Shown: positions 33,168 through 42,719, numbered from the stretch's first letter. The stretch is DNA of 64,000 bases from JBAWWY01 sp037144355 (GCA_037144355.1 JBAWWY010000001.1:372001-436000), one strand, 5' to 3'. Notes: generated by a model from the sequence alone, not told the origin. Numbers and translations: made by a program.

Positions 33168-35834
33168 ATGTTTGAACAAAATCCGATTTCAGAGGTAATC
33201 TATCATTTGAAAGCAGATGAACAAAATGGACTTTCAAATGAAGAAGCTAATTTAAGATATGAACGAGATGGTGCCAATTCATTTGAAGAAAAAAAACCCA
33301 AGACCAAGATTCAGATGTTTATTGCCCAACTTAGAGACCCAATGATATATATCTTGTTTGCCGCTGTGGCAATTTCTAGTTTTTTGAGGGAATTCAGCGA
33401 TTCAGCCATTATTCTCGCCGTTATACTCCTTAATGCCATTATTGGAATGGTACAGGAATCCAAGGCTGAAAAATCACTTGAAGCGTTAAAAAAACTTTCC
33501 AGTCCAACAGCTTTGGTAAGGCGAGATGGTGTTTTAACGGAAATAGCAGCCGCATTCCTGGTGATTGGCGATATAGTAGTTTTGGAAGCGGGCCGTGTTA
33601 TTCCAGCAGATTTACGTCTGATTTCTACCATAAACCTACAGATAGAAGAGTCGGCATTGACCGGTGAATCTGTTCCAGTTATTAAGGATGCCTCATTTAT
33701 AGCAGAACACGATTCCACCCTTGGGGATCGTATCAATATGGCATACATGTCCACCCATGTTACTTATGGCCGTGGTGAAGGATTAGTTTCAGCCACGGGA
33801 ATGAATACCGAGATTGGTAAAATAGCAAAACTAATCAATGAAAGCGTGGAAGAGTTGACGCCTCTTCAAAAGAGACTCAGCGATCTGGGCGGCTTGCTTG
33901 GAATTGTTGCTGTCCTTCTTTGTGTAACGTTGTTTTTTGTCGCACTTTACCAGGGAAGAAATGTCAGCGACATGTTGCTGACTGCAATCTCACTGGCTGT
34001 AGCCGCAATCCCTGAAGGCCTTCCTGCGGTTGTAACCATAGTACTGGCAATGGGAGTTCAAAGAATGGTCAAGGTCAACACCATTGTAAGAAAGCTTCCC
34101 GCCGTGGAGACTCTTGGCTCTGTAAGCGTTGTCTGCTCGGACAAGACAGGGACCCTCACTCAGAATAAAATGACCATAACCCAGATATATTTCAACGAGG
34201 AACTGAGGGACACCGATAATCTCAATTATGAAAAAACAAAGCTTCTCCTAGATGGTTTTGCTCTTTGTACAGATGCCTCTATTCATGGTGAATCTCGAAT
34301 TGGTGATCCAACAGAGCTGGCTTTTATCGATTTGATAATTGGCCTTGGCATCTCAAAAGATAAACTTATGCTGGAATTTCCAAGAATAAATGAGAAACCT
34401 TTCGACTCAACTCGTAAAATGATGACTACTGTTCATAAAAGCAATGATGGGAGCGGAATCATTAGTTTTACCAAGGGAGCGATAGATCAAATTCTTAAGG
34501 TATGCACCCATATTCTCATTGATGGCAAGATAAGAAAAATCAATGAAAATGACCTTCACAACATAAACAGCGTTGCAAAAGAAATGGCTTCTCTGGCACT
34601 GAGGGTATTGGCGCTTGCTATAAAAAGTGGAAATGCTGATGCGAAAGAAGATGATTTGATCTTTGCCGGAATGGTTGGGATGATTGATCCTCCAAGACCC
34701 GAGGCCAAAGACGCAGTGAAGATTTTCAATGGCGCTTCAATCAAGACAATAATGATAACCGGGGATCACAAGGATACAGCCTTTGCAATAGCCAAAGAAC
34801 TTGGTATTGCCACCGATGAATCACAATGTATAACTGGTGATGCTTTAAATAAAATGTCCCAGGAAGATCTGAATGAAAAAGTTGAAGGCATTCGGGTATT
34901 TGCAAGGGTATCTCCTGAACATAAGGTTATGATTGTCAAAGCCTTCAGATCCCATGGGCATATAGTTTCCATGACCGGTGACGGGGTCAATGACGCACCT
35001 TCTCTAAAAGCTGCAGATATTGGAGTTGCCATGGGAATTACAGGAACAGACGTGACAAAGGGTGCCGCGGATATGATTCTAACTGATGACAATTTTGCGA
35101 CTATCGAAAAAGCTGTCGAGGAAGGAAGGAATATTTACAACAATATCAGAAAATCCGTTTTATTTCTCCTATCTTCAAATTTTGGGGAAATCATAACAAT
35201 GTTTATTGCCATAATCATCGGCTTTGCCTCCCCGCTGAAGGCTACTCAAATTTTATGGGTCAATCTTGTTACAGACTCACTTCCAGGACTTGCGCTTGGA
35301 GTTGATCCTGGTGACAAGGATATTATGAAGGGACCACCAAGGAATCCCAAGGAAAGCTTGTTTGCCCGGGGCGGTCTTGCCCTCACATTGTTCTTTGGCC
35401 TTGTGATAGGCCTAACGACCCTCACAGCCTACATTTTCGTGCCTGTCGAAGCCTTGCTGTCAGCTGGTCAGAATGTGAGCTTTGATTCAATCAAATCATC
35501 TCTCGGGAATATCGACGTCTATACAAAATCCCAGACTTATGCGTTTTCAGTCTTGGCTGTTTCCCAGCTTTTCCATGCGGTGGGAATGAGGAATTTAAAC
35601 AAGTCTATATTTAGAATAAATCAACTATCAAATAAAATGATGATCTTGTCCTTGTTTGTCGGACTGATTCTTCAGGTAGCTGTAACAGAAATGCCATTCC
35701 TGGTAAATTCCTTTGGTACTGCGGCACTTAGTTTGAATGACTGGAGTATTGTCTTGCTGCTCTCCTTGACGCCGGTCCTATTCCATGAATTGCTCGTAGC
35801 CTTCAAATTTATTAGGAAATCTTTTTCAAGATAA
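33168..35834 (+). CDS. Cation-transporting P-type ATPase, calcium (P2A) type
   Basis: The 888-residue pump has the complete P2-type layout: an N-terminal cation ATPase domain, TGES actuator motif (ALTGESVPV near residue 165), PEGLP in the fourth membrane helix (AAIPEGLPAVVTI), the phosphorylation motif CSDKTGTLTQNKMT near residue 325, KPFDSTRKMM in the nucleotide domain, TGD and GDGVNDAPSLKAADIG in the hinge, and a C-terminal four-helix transport domain with WVNLVTDSLPGLALG. PEGLP together with the NLVTDSLP helix-6 motif favours calcium export (PacL/YloB/LMCA1-like). The ATG at 33168 follows GGGGGT. It is monocistronic and ends at a strong terminator. Confidence 0.92.
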   Translation: MFEQNPISEVIYHLKADEQNGLSNEEANLRYERDGANSFEEKKPKTKIQMFIAQLRDPMIYILFAAVAISSFLREFSDSAIILAVILLNAIIGMVQESKAEKSLEALKKLSSPTALVRRDGVLTEIAAAFLVIGDIVVLEAGRVIPADLRLISTINLQIEESALTGESVPVIKDASFIAEHDSTLGDRINMAYMSTHVTYGRGEGLVSATGMNTEIGKIAKLINESVEELTPLQKRLSDLGGLLGIVAVLLCVTLFFVALYQGRNVSDMLLTAISLAVAAIPEGLPAVVTIVLAMGVQRMVKVNTIVRKLPAVETLGSVSVVCSDKTGTLTQNKMTITQIYFNEELRDTDNLNYEKTKLLLDGFALCTDASIHGESRIGDPTELAFIDLIIGLGISKDKLMLEFPRINEKPFDSTRKMMTTVHKSNDGSGIISFTKGAIDQILKVCTHILIDGKIRKINENDLHNINSVAKEMASLALRVLALAIKSGNADAKEDDLIFAGMVGMIDPPRPEAKDAVKIFNGASIKTIMITGDHKDTAFAIAKELGIATDESQCITGDALNKMSQEDLNEKVEGIRVFARVSPEHKVMIVKAFRSHGHIVSMTGDGVNDAPSLKAADIGVAMGITGTDVTKGAADMILTDDNFATIEKAVEEGRNIYNNIRKSVLFLLSSNFGEIITMFIAIIIGFASPLKATQILWVNLVTDSLPGLALGVDPGDKDIMKGPPRNPKESLFARGGLALTLFFGLVIGLTTLTAYIFVPVEALLSAGQNVSFDSIKSSLGNIDVYTKSQTYAFSVLAVSQLFHAVGMRNLNKSIFRINQLSNKMMILSLFVGLILQVAVTEMPFLVNSFGTAALSLNDWSIVLLLSLTPVLFHELLVAFKFIRKSFSR

Positions 35835-35871
35835 AGACAAATTTGAAACCATAGCATTAATCAAGAATAGA

Positions 35872-35912
35872 AGATGCCCGCCAAAATAATTTTGGCGGGC
35901 ATCTATTTTTTT
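35872..35912. terminator. Strong bidirectional intrinsic terminator
   Basis: AGATGCCCGCCAAAA pairs with TTTTGGCGGGCATCT around a 3-base loop (15-bp stem), followed by ATTTTTTTAATT on the plus strand. It lies between the convergent ATPase and ctpA genes. Confidence 0.9.
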
Positions 35913-35944
35913 AATTATTGGTTATCATTTAACAGCATATGCTG

Positions 35945-37165
35945 CTATATCTTGCTCTTCTCAAGAATTTCGATTCCCTTATTAAGCTGTGTGTCTTTAT
36001 CTCTTGGAAGCAGTCCATTGACATAAGCATCATCCTTGACTATCAATTCGACATCAGGTTTGACTCCAATCTTGTGGATAACATTGCCATTTGGGGAAAA
36101 ATACTGCATTACGGTTAACTTGATTCCTCCGCCATCATTTCCATAGGAAAATATTCTCTGTATTATTCCTTTACCAAAGGATGTCTCTCCTATAATTGTG
36201 CCGCCCTTGTTGTCTTTGATTGCAGAAGCCATAATTTCTGATGCGCTTGCAGAACCCTTGTTGATTAGCACAACATAAGGAATATCAATCTTGGATGCAT
36301 CTGATTTGTAATACTCCCTCTTTCCGTTTCTATCCTCTGTATACGTTATAGTACCAGAACCTAGAAGCATATCAGTTATGGCAACACTTGAATCAACAAG
36401 TCCGCCTGGGTTGTCCCTAAGGTCGAGAACAAGTCCTTTGACCTTTTTCGATTCCAAATCTTTCAAATGGTTTTTGAATTCTCCCAATGTTTTTTCATCG
36501 AAGTTGGTAATTCTAATATAGCCTAGATTATCTGCAAGCACTTCGGATTTAACCGAATTGATTACAATATTTGATCTAACCAAATCGAACTTAATAATTG
36601 CCCCATCTCTCAAGACTTCGATTTTCACTTTTGTCCCTGGCTCACCTCTCATTGCTGCAACTGCCTCGTTTATAGTTTTCGCAGTATATTCCTTGTCATT
36701 GACTTTGACTATCTTGTCTCCGGCTTTGATACCCGCCCTAGCTGCAGGGGTATCTTCTATAGGCGCTATTACCTTTATGAATCCAGCATCATCTGGTGCA
36801 ATGGTAACTCCAATCCCCTGGAACTCTCCTGCAGTTGATTCCAATAGATCCTGATAATCTTTTTTATTCAGATATGAGGAATATGGATCACCAAGACCCA
36901 GAAATACTCCTTGATATGTTCCTTCTTTAATTGCTGCCTTGTCGACTGGAATATAATAGTTTTCATTTACAAATTGCTCCAGATCAAATAGCCCAGAATA
37001 GTCCGTCATGATGGTCTCATACTTTTTGTAGTTGTCCTTGCTTATAACCACCAGGTTTCCTGTTCCAATCCCAATGGTCAATATCAATATTCCAGTTCCT
37101 ATGGCTGAAGTCAGCATAAAAACTATAATCAGCAATATCAAACTTCTCTTTTTCATCATCAACAT
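35945..37165 (-). CDS. S41 C-terminal processing peptidase (CtpA/CtpB type)
   Basis: The 406-residue protein has an N-terminal membrane anchor (about 7-33) and an extracellular portion. A PDZ domain lies at about 113-190 (GIGVTIAPDDAGFIKVIAPI, AARAGIKAGDKIVKVNDKEY). The catalytic domain follows, with the family's serine-lysine dyad predicted at S307 (NKGSASASEIMA) and K332 (GETSFGKGI), spaced 25 residues as in CtpB. Such proteases process exported wall or sporulation proteins. GAGGG lies upstream of the ATG at 37165. It is the last gene of the ftsE-ftsX-M23-recJ-ctpA unit, and CtpA-type proteases next to FtsEX and an M23 hydrolase are common in Firmicutes. Confidence 0.92.
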   Translation of the reverse strand: MLMMKKRSLILLIIVFMLTSAIGTGILILTIGIGTGNLVVISKDNYKKYETIMTDYSGLFDLEQFVNENYYIPVDKAAIKEGTYQGVFLGLGDPYSSYLNKKDYQDLLESTAGEFQGIGVTIAPDDAGFIKVIAPIEDTPAARAGIKAGDKIVKVNDKEYTAKTINEAVAAMRGEPGTKVKIEVLRDGAIIKFDLVRSNIVINSVKSEVLADNLGYIRITNFDEKTLGEFKNHLKDLESKKVKGLVLDLRDNPGGLVDSSVAITDMLLGSGTITYTEDRNGKREYYKSDASKIDIPYVVLINKGSASASEIMASAIKDNKGGTIIGETSFGKGIIQRIFSYGNDGGGIKLTVMQYFSPNGNVIHKIGVKPDVELIVKDDAYVNGLLPRDKDTQLNKGIEILEKSKI

Positions 37166-38862
37166 TTATATTTCCCTCTCATTTCATCTAATTTCTTGCT
37201 GTTATTTATTTCTTTTACTAAGAATTGAATTTTTTTGTTCCCATTCCATTTATTGATATCCAAATATCCAATTGCTTGGATAATCATGTCTTCTTTAAGC
37301 AGATAGCCGTCTTCTTTTGAAAAATTGAAAAGCAGGCACTCCAACGATAAAATTCCATCCGATACAAAAAATCTGCCGTGTTGTTTTCTTGCCCCGATGA
37401 AATTTACTGCTTTTATTCTAACATCATTTAGCATGAATAATGGTTTTTCATTCCTGTAACCATATGGCTCTAGCTTTTCAAGCTCGGACAATAGTTCATA
37501 ATCTATATCCCCCAGATTTATTTCTAAATCGTAGCTATTTTTCAAATTATCAATACCTGTATCCATAATCTCCAACTTCTCCATGCTCAAATTGAGATTA
37601 TTCCTTAGGATGTCGATGTTTGCCTCATTTATGAGAAATCCGCAAGCACCCTTGTGCCCACCAAATTTTATCAATATATCCTGGTTTTCTTTAAGCAATC
37701 CATATAGGTCCACGCCTTCAGTGCCTCTGCCAGTTCCTTTCATGATTCCTTTTTCAGTTGTTTTGCATACAATTATAGTTGGCCTTTCGAATTTATCCTT
37801 TATCTTTCCCGCAACAATTCCAAGTATCCCTTCATGGGAATTGCCGGAATCGACTAGGATGAATCTTGGAATCTCACCTTGCTCGTTTATTATACCCAAA
37901 CATTTGAGGAATATGTCCTCTTGTGTTTTCTTTCTGTCAATATTGTAGTCTAAAAGTTTGTTGGATTGTTCTCTTATATCATTTTCAATTTTTCCAAGAA
38001 GAAGCATGACAGCTGTTTCAGCAAAATGCATCCTGCCTGCCGCGTTGATATGAGGAACGATGGAAAATGCAATCTGCTCTGATTTTATTTTTTCATCTGA
38101 AATATTGCAGGCAGCGGCAAGATAACCAAGGCCTTGTCTTTTTCCTTCATTAATCTTATTCAATCCATATTTTACCAACGTTCGATTCTCGTCGATCATT
38201 GGAACGATATCTCCTATTGTTGCAATAGCAACTAGATCCAGTAGATTGTTAACCGAGCTCTTCTCCAACAGCAGGCTTCTTTGCATAGCTTGGGCAAATT
38301 TGAAAGCAACTCCACATCCGCTAAGATCCTTGAAAGGATATGTACAGTTCTCCTGTTTTGGGTTAATAAGAATACAATCGGCAGGCTTGCTGTTTATATT
38401 GTGGTGGTCGGTTACTATTATATCCAATCCTAATTCCTTGCAAAGTTCCACTTCATCATAGGATATGCTTCCGCAGTCCACAGTGATTATAAGCTGGCAA
38501 CCTTCATTATGCAATTTCTTGATTGCCAATTTGTTCAATCCATATCCTTCATCAAATCTTGAAGGAATGTAATAAGTTATATTTTGAGTCAGCGCCCCAA
38601 TAAACTCATATAGCAGACAGATGGCTGAAACGCCATCTGAATCATAGTCTCCGTAAATACATATTCTTTTATTATTATCTATGGCTGACAAGACCAGGCT
38701 TACGGCGTTATCCATATCCTTGAGTAAAAATGGATCATAAGTCTTTTGAGGTTTGTCAGAAAGAAACTCCATGATTTCATCATCACGGATTATTCCTCTT
38801 AGTTCCAAAATCCGCCTTAAAATAAATTTCGCTTCCATTTTTTCGTAGTTCATACTTTGCAT
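37159..38862 (-). CDS. recJ: Single-stranded-DNA-specific exonuclease RecJ
   Basis: A 567-residue DHH-family 5'-3' exonuclease. Motifs: RICIYGDYDSDGVSAICLLYEF (motif I), ITVDCGS (II), IIVTDHHN (motif III, DHH) and the second domain DHHA1 with GRGTEGVDLYGLLKENQDILIKFGGHKGACGF. The C-terminal OB fold (RIKAVNFIGARKQHGRFF) is present, so it is full length though at the short end of the family. I place the start at ATG 38860-38862, which overlaps the upstream stop as TAATG; an in-frame GTG four codons earlier is possible. Its stop overlaps ctpA by seven bases. RecJ normally is not part of the FtsEX unit. Confidence 0.92.
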   Translation of the reverse strand: MQSMNYEKMEAKFILRRILELRGIIRDDEIMEFLSDKPQKTYDPFLLKDMDNAVSLVLSAIDNNKRICIYGDYDSDGVSAICLLYEFIGALTQNITYYIPSRFDEGYGLNKLAIKKLHNEGCQLIITVDCGSISYDEVELCKELGLDIIVTDHHNINSKPADCILINPKQENCTYPFKDLSGCGVAFKFAQAMQRSLLLEKSSVNNLLDLVAIATIGDIVPMIDENRTLVKYGLNKINEGKRQGLGYLAAACNISDEKIKSEQIAFSIVPHINAAGRMHFAETAVMLLLGKIENDIREQSNKLLDYNIDRKKTQEDIFLKCLGIINEQGEIPRFILVDSGNSHEGILGIVAGKIKDKFERPTIIVCKTTEKGIMKGTGRGTEGVDLYGLLKENQDILIKFGGHKGACGFLINEANIDILRNNLNLSMEKLEIMDTGIDNLKNSYDLEINLGDIDYELLSELEKLEPYGYRNEKPLFMLNDVRIKAVNFIGARKQHGRFFVSDGILSLECLLFNFSKEDGYLLKEDMIIQAIGYLDINKWNGNKKIQFLVKEINNSKKLDEMRGKYKC

Positions 38863-39980
38863 TATTTCAACCACTTCATAGGATCTTCGTACTTCCCATT
38901 ATTTCTAACTTCAAAATGCACATGAGGTCCAGTTGAAGCGCCTGTGCTTCCCGATAGTGCAACCACTTGTCCCTTGGTTACCTTGTCTCCTTTTGATACT
39001 TTGAATTTATTGTTGTGGGCATATAATGTTACAATCCCGCCACCATGGTCAATCATTACCATATTTCCATAACTACCGGACCAAGCGGCAAAGATTACAA
39101 TGCCTCCATTTGCAGCAACAACATTGCTATTTGCCGGCACGGCAATATCTATGCCTGTATGAAGCTTATACACGTGTAAAATTGGATGCATTCTATACCC
39201 AAATGGCGAGGTTATCCTATAATATCCTGGAGTTGGCCATCCTAGTTTGCCACCATAGTAAGCTTGGTCTCCTTGCAACGCCCTAATCTTTGCAATCAGG
39301 TCATTGGCTTCCTTGTTGAGTTCATCTATTTGTCTTTCGAGCTCTTTATTGCTCTTTGCAACCTGGGACCTTAATGACGAAGCCTTTGTAATATCTCCTT
39401 CAAGTTGATTTTTAGTATCAGCTTGAACATTTCTTTGATATGTGATTTCATTCTGCAATGAAAGCAATGTCTTTTTCTTTTCTGCTATTGATGCGTATTT
39501 TACTTTGATGCCTTTGAGTATTTCCACATCGTTATCCAATATTTTTTGAACCATATCTATATTTGTCATGAAATCTGCCATGCTGCTGGAACCCAGAACA
39601 ATCTCTACTAGACCCACATCGCCATTCTTATACATGGCTCTCAGCCTTTTATTCAAACCATCGCTTTGCTTGCCCATTGCTTTCGATGTTGCATCCAAAT
39701 CTGCTTGAGCCTGGGTAATCTTTGTATTTGTGTGATTGATATCGCTTTCTAATTTATTGATTTGATTTTCTTTATATTGAATTTGATTGTCCAATGTTTT
39801 AATCTTGCTGTTGAGGCTTTTTTCAATAGCTTTTCCGTGGCTAAGTTTTGATTGGACGGCGCTTATTTTATCATTTACGTCACCTAATTTATCTTGATCA
39901 GCTGTTGCATAAACAAACTGAAGCTGGAAATTCCCAAGCAACAATCCGAAAATCATAATAACTGAAATTATTTTTTTCAT
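38862..39980 (-). CDS. M23 peptidoglycan endopeptidase with coiled coil, EnvC/PcsB-like partner of FtsEX
   Basis: The 372-residue exported protein has a signal peptide (about 1-27, ending VYATA). A long coiled coil covers about 30-240 (repeated KINDLESDINHTN, QADLDATSKAM type heptads). The C-terminal M23 domain has zinc-site motifs HTGIDIAVP (HxxxD) and TGPHVHFEV (HxH). In EnvC and its Firmicute counterparts the coiled coil docks to the FtsX extracellular loop, and FtsEX ATP hydrolysis triggers wall cleavage at division. It lies 13 bases after ftsX, and GAGGGAG precedes ATG. All zinc ligands are present, so unlike E. coli EnvC it may cut peptidoglycan itself. Confidence 0.92.
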   Translation of the reverse strand: MKKIISVIMIFGLLLGNFQLQFVYATADQDKLGDVNDKISAVQSKLSHGKAIEKSLNSKIKTLDNQIQYKENQINKLESDINHTNTKITQAQADLDATSKAMGKQSDGLNKRLRAMYKNGDVGLVEIVLGSSSMADFMTNIDMVQKILDNDVEILKGIKVKYASIAEKKKTLLSLQNEITYQRNVQADTKNQLEGDITKASSLRSQVAKSNKELERQIDELNKEANDLIAKIRALQGDQAYYGGKLGWPTPGYYRITSPFGYRMHPILHVYKLHTGIDIAVPANSNVVAANGGIVIFAAWSGSYGNMVMIDHGGGIVTLYAHNNKFKVSKGDKVTKGQVVALSGSTGASTGPHVHFEVRNNGKYEDPMKWLK

Positions 39981-39993
39981 ATCTGTTTCTCCC

Positions 39994-40887
39994 TCAAGTA
40001 TCTAAGAATCTTCTCATTGAAAGCATGCTGCCTATAGCCCCTATGCTAACTCCAAGGGGCATGAAAATCCATATAAGGTTGGATAGAAGAAAACCTTCGG
40101 ATACCATCCCAGATGAAAGCAGCACAGCAGCTTGCTGTGAAAATTTCTCTACGACTTTGGAATAAATGAATCCTATCACAAGTGCGGAAATACCAGCAGA
40201 AAAAATCCCCATGATAATACCCTCAGTCAAAAATGGGCCTCTTATAAACCAATTGGTCGCTCCAACATATTTCATTATGCTTATTTCTTTTTCTCTCGCA
40301 AGGACCGTAAGTTTTATGGTATTGGATACAACTACCACCGATACTATTATTAAAAATATTATCATGATTAAAGCCGCAACTTTTATGAAATTTGTTATGC
40401 TTATTAGCTTGTCTACCGTGCTTTGATAATACTTTATATCCTCAATTCCCTTGAATGTTTTTGATACGGTAACAACTTTATCAGCGTACTCCAGTTTATT
40501 TACTTTTACCCTGATAGAGTTTGGAAGTGGGTTTGTTTCCAGTCCGTCGAGAAGATATCCATTATCTCCCCACCTAGCTTTTAGTTCGAGCAAGGCTTGA
40601 TCCTTGTTAATGAATTCTGCTTTTGCAACTTCAGGCATTGCTGTGAGTGTCTTTATCATTTCTGCAACAGGCGCCCACTCGGTTGTATCTTGTAGATATA
40701 TCTGCACTGTGTCAAATTGTTTTTTCGCATTTTCAGAGATTAGATTCACATTGACTGCTACAATGAAAAAGAGTCCCAATATGAGCATCATAGCTGTTAT
40801 GGAAAACAGCGACGCGAAACTCATGGCTTTATTTCGTACGATTTGGAGAAATGCCTGCTTGATGGCGTATGCGATATTTCTAATCAT
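39994..40887 (-). CDS. ftsX: Cell-division ABC-like permease FtsX
   Basis: About 297 residues. The N-terminus MIRNIAYAIKQAFLQIVRN followed by a first helix (SFASLFSITAMMLILGLFFIVAV) is typical FtsX. An extracellular loop of about 110 residues (about 55-165) is followed by three more helices and the conserved cytoplasmic AREKEISIMKYVGATNWFIRGPFLTEGIIMG segment. It works with FtsE and with the M23 protein to activate wall hydrolysis at the septum. The start is uncertain: ATG 40885-40887 gives the family N-terminus; ATG 40894-40896 is closer to AAGGGG. Either overlaps the ftsE stop, so expression is coupled. Confidence 0.93.
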   Translation of the reverse strand: MIRNIAYAIKQAFLQIVRNKAMSFASLFSITAMMLILGLFFIVAVNVNLISENAKKQFDTVQIYLQDTTEWAPVAEMIKTLTAMPEVAKAEFINKDQALLELKARWGDNGYLLDGLETNPLPNSIRVKVNKLEYADKVVTVSKTFKGIEDIKYYQSTVDKLISITNFIKVAALIMIIFLIIVSVVVVSNTIKLTVLAREKEISIMKYVGATNWFIRGPFLTEGIIMGIFSAGISALVIGFIYSKVVEKFSQQAAVLLSSGMVSEGFLLSNLIWIFMPLGVSIGAIGSMLSMRRFLDT

Positions 40888-41563
40888 TGTATCCATACAC
40901 CCCTTCAACATCATCTCTGACTATTTTCCCATCTTCTATAGCAATTACCCGCTTGTTCATTCTATTTACAATATCTTTTGCGTGGGTAACCATTACGATG
41001 GTGGTTCCTCTAACATTAATCTGGCTCAGGAGTTTCATAATTTCCCATGAGGTTTCAGGATCCAGGTTTCCAGTAGGCTCATCTGTTATTAAAACTGCGG
41101 GATTATTTACAATAGCCCGAGCGATAGCAACTCTTTGTTGTTCACCAACAGAAAGCTCGTGGGGATATTTATCAGCCTTTGAGCTTATTCCGACTAAGCT
41201 TAACACTTGCGGAACCTGCCTTTTAATTGCCCTCTGGGAAAACTTAACTATTTCCATTGCAAAAGCAACATTTTCAAATACAGTCTTATTCTGAAGCAGC
41301 CTAAAATCCTGAAATACGATTCCAATGCTTCTTCTAAGTTTTGGAATATTTCTATTTGCCAGACCTGTGACAAGAGTTCCATTCATATAAATTTTACCGG
41401 AATCCGCATCGATTTCTTTAAGCATAAGCTTAATCATAGTTGATTTTCCAGCACCGCTGGATCCCACCATGAAAACAAAATCGCCCTTTTCGATTGTCAA
41501 ATTTATATTTTCAACCCCGATATTACTTCCGTAATATTTGGTAACATTTTCAAATACTATCAC
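40880..41563 (-). CDS. ftsE: Cell-division ATP-binding protein FtsE
   Basis: A 227-residue ABC ATPase with Walker A GSSGAGKSTMIKLMLKE, signature LSVGEQQRVAIARAIV and Walker B AVLITDEPTGNLDPET followed by the switch histidine in MVTHAKDI. The core RRSIGIVFQDFRLL is typical of FtsE. It pairs with FtsX. The start is GTG (41561-41563) with GAGAGG nine bases upstream. It opens the ftsE-ftsX-M23-recJ-ctpA unit; a promoter was not clearly seen in the 156-base gap to the MinD-like gene. Confidence 0.95.
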   Translation of the reverse strand: MIVFENVTKYYGSNIGVENINLTIEKGDFVFMVGSSGAGKSTMIKLMLKEIDADSGKIYMNGTLVTGLANRNIPKLRRSIGIVFQDFRLLQNKTVFENVAFAMEIVKFSQRAIKRQVPQVLSLVGISSKADKYPHELSVGEQQRVAIARAIVNNPAVLITDEPTGNLDPETSWEIMKLLSQINVRGTTIVMVTHAKDIVNRMNKRVIAIEDGKIVRDDVEGVYGYND

Positions 41564-41719
41564 TTTAGAATGCCTCTCAAATTTCTTCTGTTTGTGTTGA
41601 ATTATTTCAACTACTTGATTATAATCTAAAACCGCCCTAAAATGAACAAATAATTGGATTCTCTAATATTACAAATATATTACAACCCCCAGGTTTTTGC
41701 ATTATCCAAGCTTGCTATT

Positions 41720-42547
41720 TCACGATTTTTGAATTTTAAATATGGCTTCTTTTGGGAAGATTGCTGCCAGTATTTCTTCTATGGGCTTTATAGTCTCTTT
41801 TTTAATCTTTTCCATGGAGTATGGTATATTGCATGTGTATTCTGCCTCATAAATAAACTCCAATGGAATTAGCGGAATAAATATCGGCTTGTATATCTTT
41901 AAGAATCTTAGCATCTCATTTCTATTTACTCCAGTATTGCTCTTATTTATGACGTATACTGGGTGCTTGAAAGTTCCCTTTATTTCTAATAGTTGCAATT
42001 GTCCATTCAACAATTTTGATGGCAATGGATCGACGACTACGATAACCCTGTCCATATCCTGCAATAGTTCTCTTTCAAGCAATCCTTTTCCACAGGTCTT
42101 GTCTATTCCAGAGAAATCGCAGATAACAAGTTCTCCAACAGCATTATTAACTAGTTTCAATACAAAATTACTGCTTATTTCAATATTTCTTTCCGCTCTG
42201 GACCTGGTAACCCAATTAATTCCATCACTAATGTTTTTTTTATTTCTTATGCTCTCTTCATTTCCAAGCGCTTTAAAAAACTCAAAATAGTTGAGACCTT
42301 CAAATCGCTTATCCATTCCTATGCCATCGTAAATTGAACCATTTCCAAGTTCTATGACGCAGGATAGGATTCCATTTTCCGCAGCAGCTTTTGCAAGGCA
42401 CGAAGACAGGAAGCTAACTCCAGCTCCGGCACCTATTCCAACTACTCCAACCTTTATCTTGTCAAAAATCTGCAAATGATTGATTTTATTTTCTTTCTCC
42501 AAGTTTCTTTTAAAATAGTCTCCTGACGTTTCTTCTACAAACTTCAT
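41720..42547 (-). CDS. MinD/ParA-like protein with degenerate nucleotide-binding loop
   Basis: The 275-residue protein has the P-loop NTPase topology of MinD/ParA relatives: a first strand and loop KIKVGVVGIGAGAGVSFLSSCLAKAAAENG (residues 31-60), a second strand with CVIELGN, a third ending ELVICDFSG, and DRVIVVVDPLPSKLL in place of the usual vDxP segment. The loop GIGAGAGVS (37-45) lacks both lysines of the deviant Walker A motif, so ATP hydrolysis as in MinD is doubtful. The N-terminal 30 residues are acidic and basic with no helix signature. GGGGTG precedes ATG. Position between ftsE and the wall-polymer genes suggests an envelope or division role; that is inference. Confidence 0.72.
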   Translation of the reverse strand: MKFVEETSGDYFKRNLEKENKINHLQIFDKIKVGVVGIGAGAGVSFLSSCLAKAAAENGILSCVIELGNGSIYDGIGMDKRFEGLNYFEFFKALGNEESIRNKKNISDGINWVTRSRAERNIEISSNFVLKLVNNAVGELVICDFSGIDKTCGKGLLERELLQDMDRVIVVVDPLPSKLLNGQLQLLEIKGTFKHPVYVINKSNTGVNRNEMLRFLKIYKPIFIPLIPLEFIYEAEYTCNIPYSMEKIKKETIKPIEEILAAIFPKEAIFKIQKS

Positions 42548-42648
42548 ATTATTTCACCCCGCCTATTCTATCTCTGTTTTAAAATATTTTAAGCTTATCA
42601 ACTCTGAATGGTTTGAGTTTTATTTGGTAAAACAAAATCCTAGTTATA

Positions 42649-42676
42649 ATTATACATATTTTCCCATATATGTAAA
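42649..42676 (-). promoter_or_regulatory. Promoter of the MinD-like gene
   Basis: On the minus strand TTTACA (42671-42676), 16 bases, TATAAT (42649-42654), followed by about a 95-base leader. Confidence 0.6.
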
Positions 42677-42696
42677 TAGTTGCAATGTTCGTACTA

Positions 42697-42719
42697 AAAA
42701 AGCAAGGTTTAATCCTTGC
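42697..42719 (-). terminator. Terminator overlapping the tagA stop codon
   Basis: On the minus strand GCAAGG, loop ATTAAA and CCTTGC are followed by TTTTTTAG. The stop codon TAA (42709-42711) lies in the loop. Confidence 0.75.
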
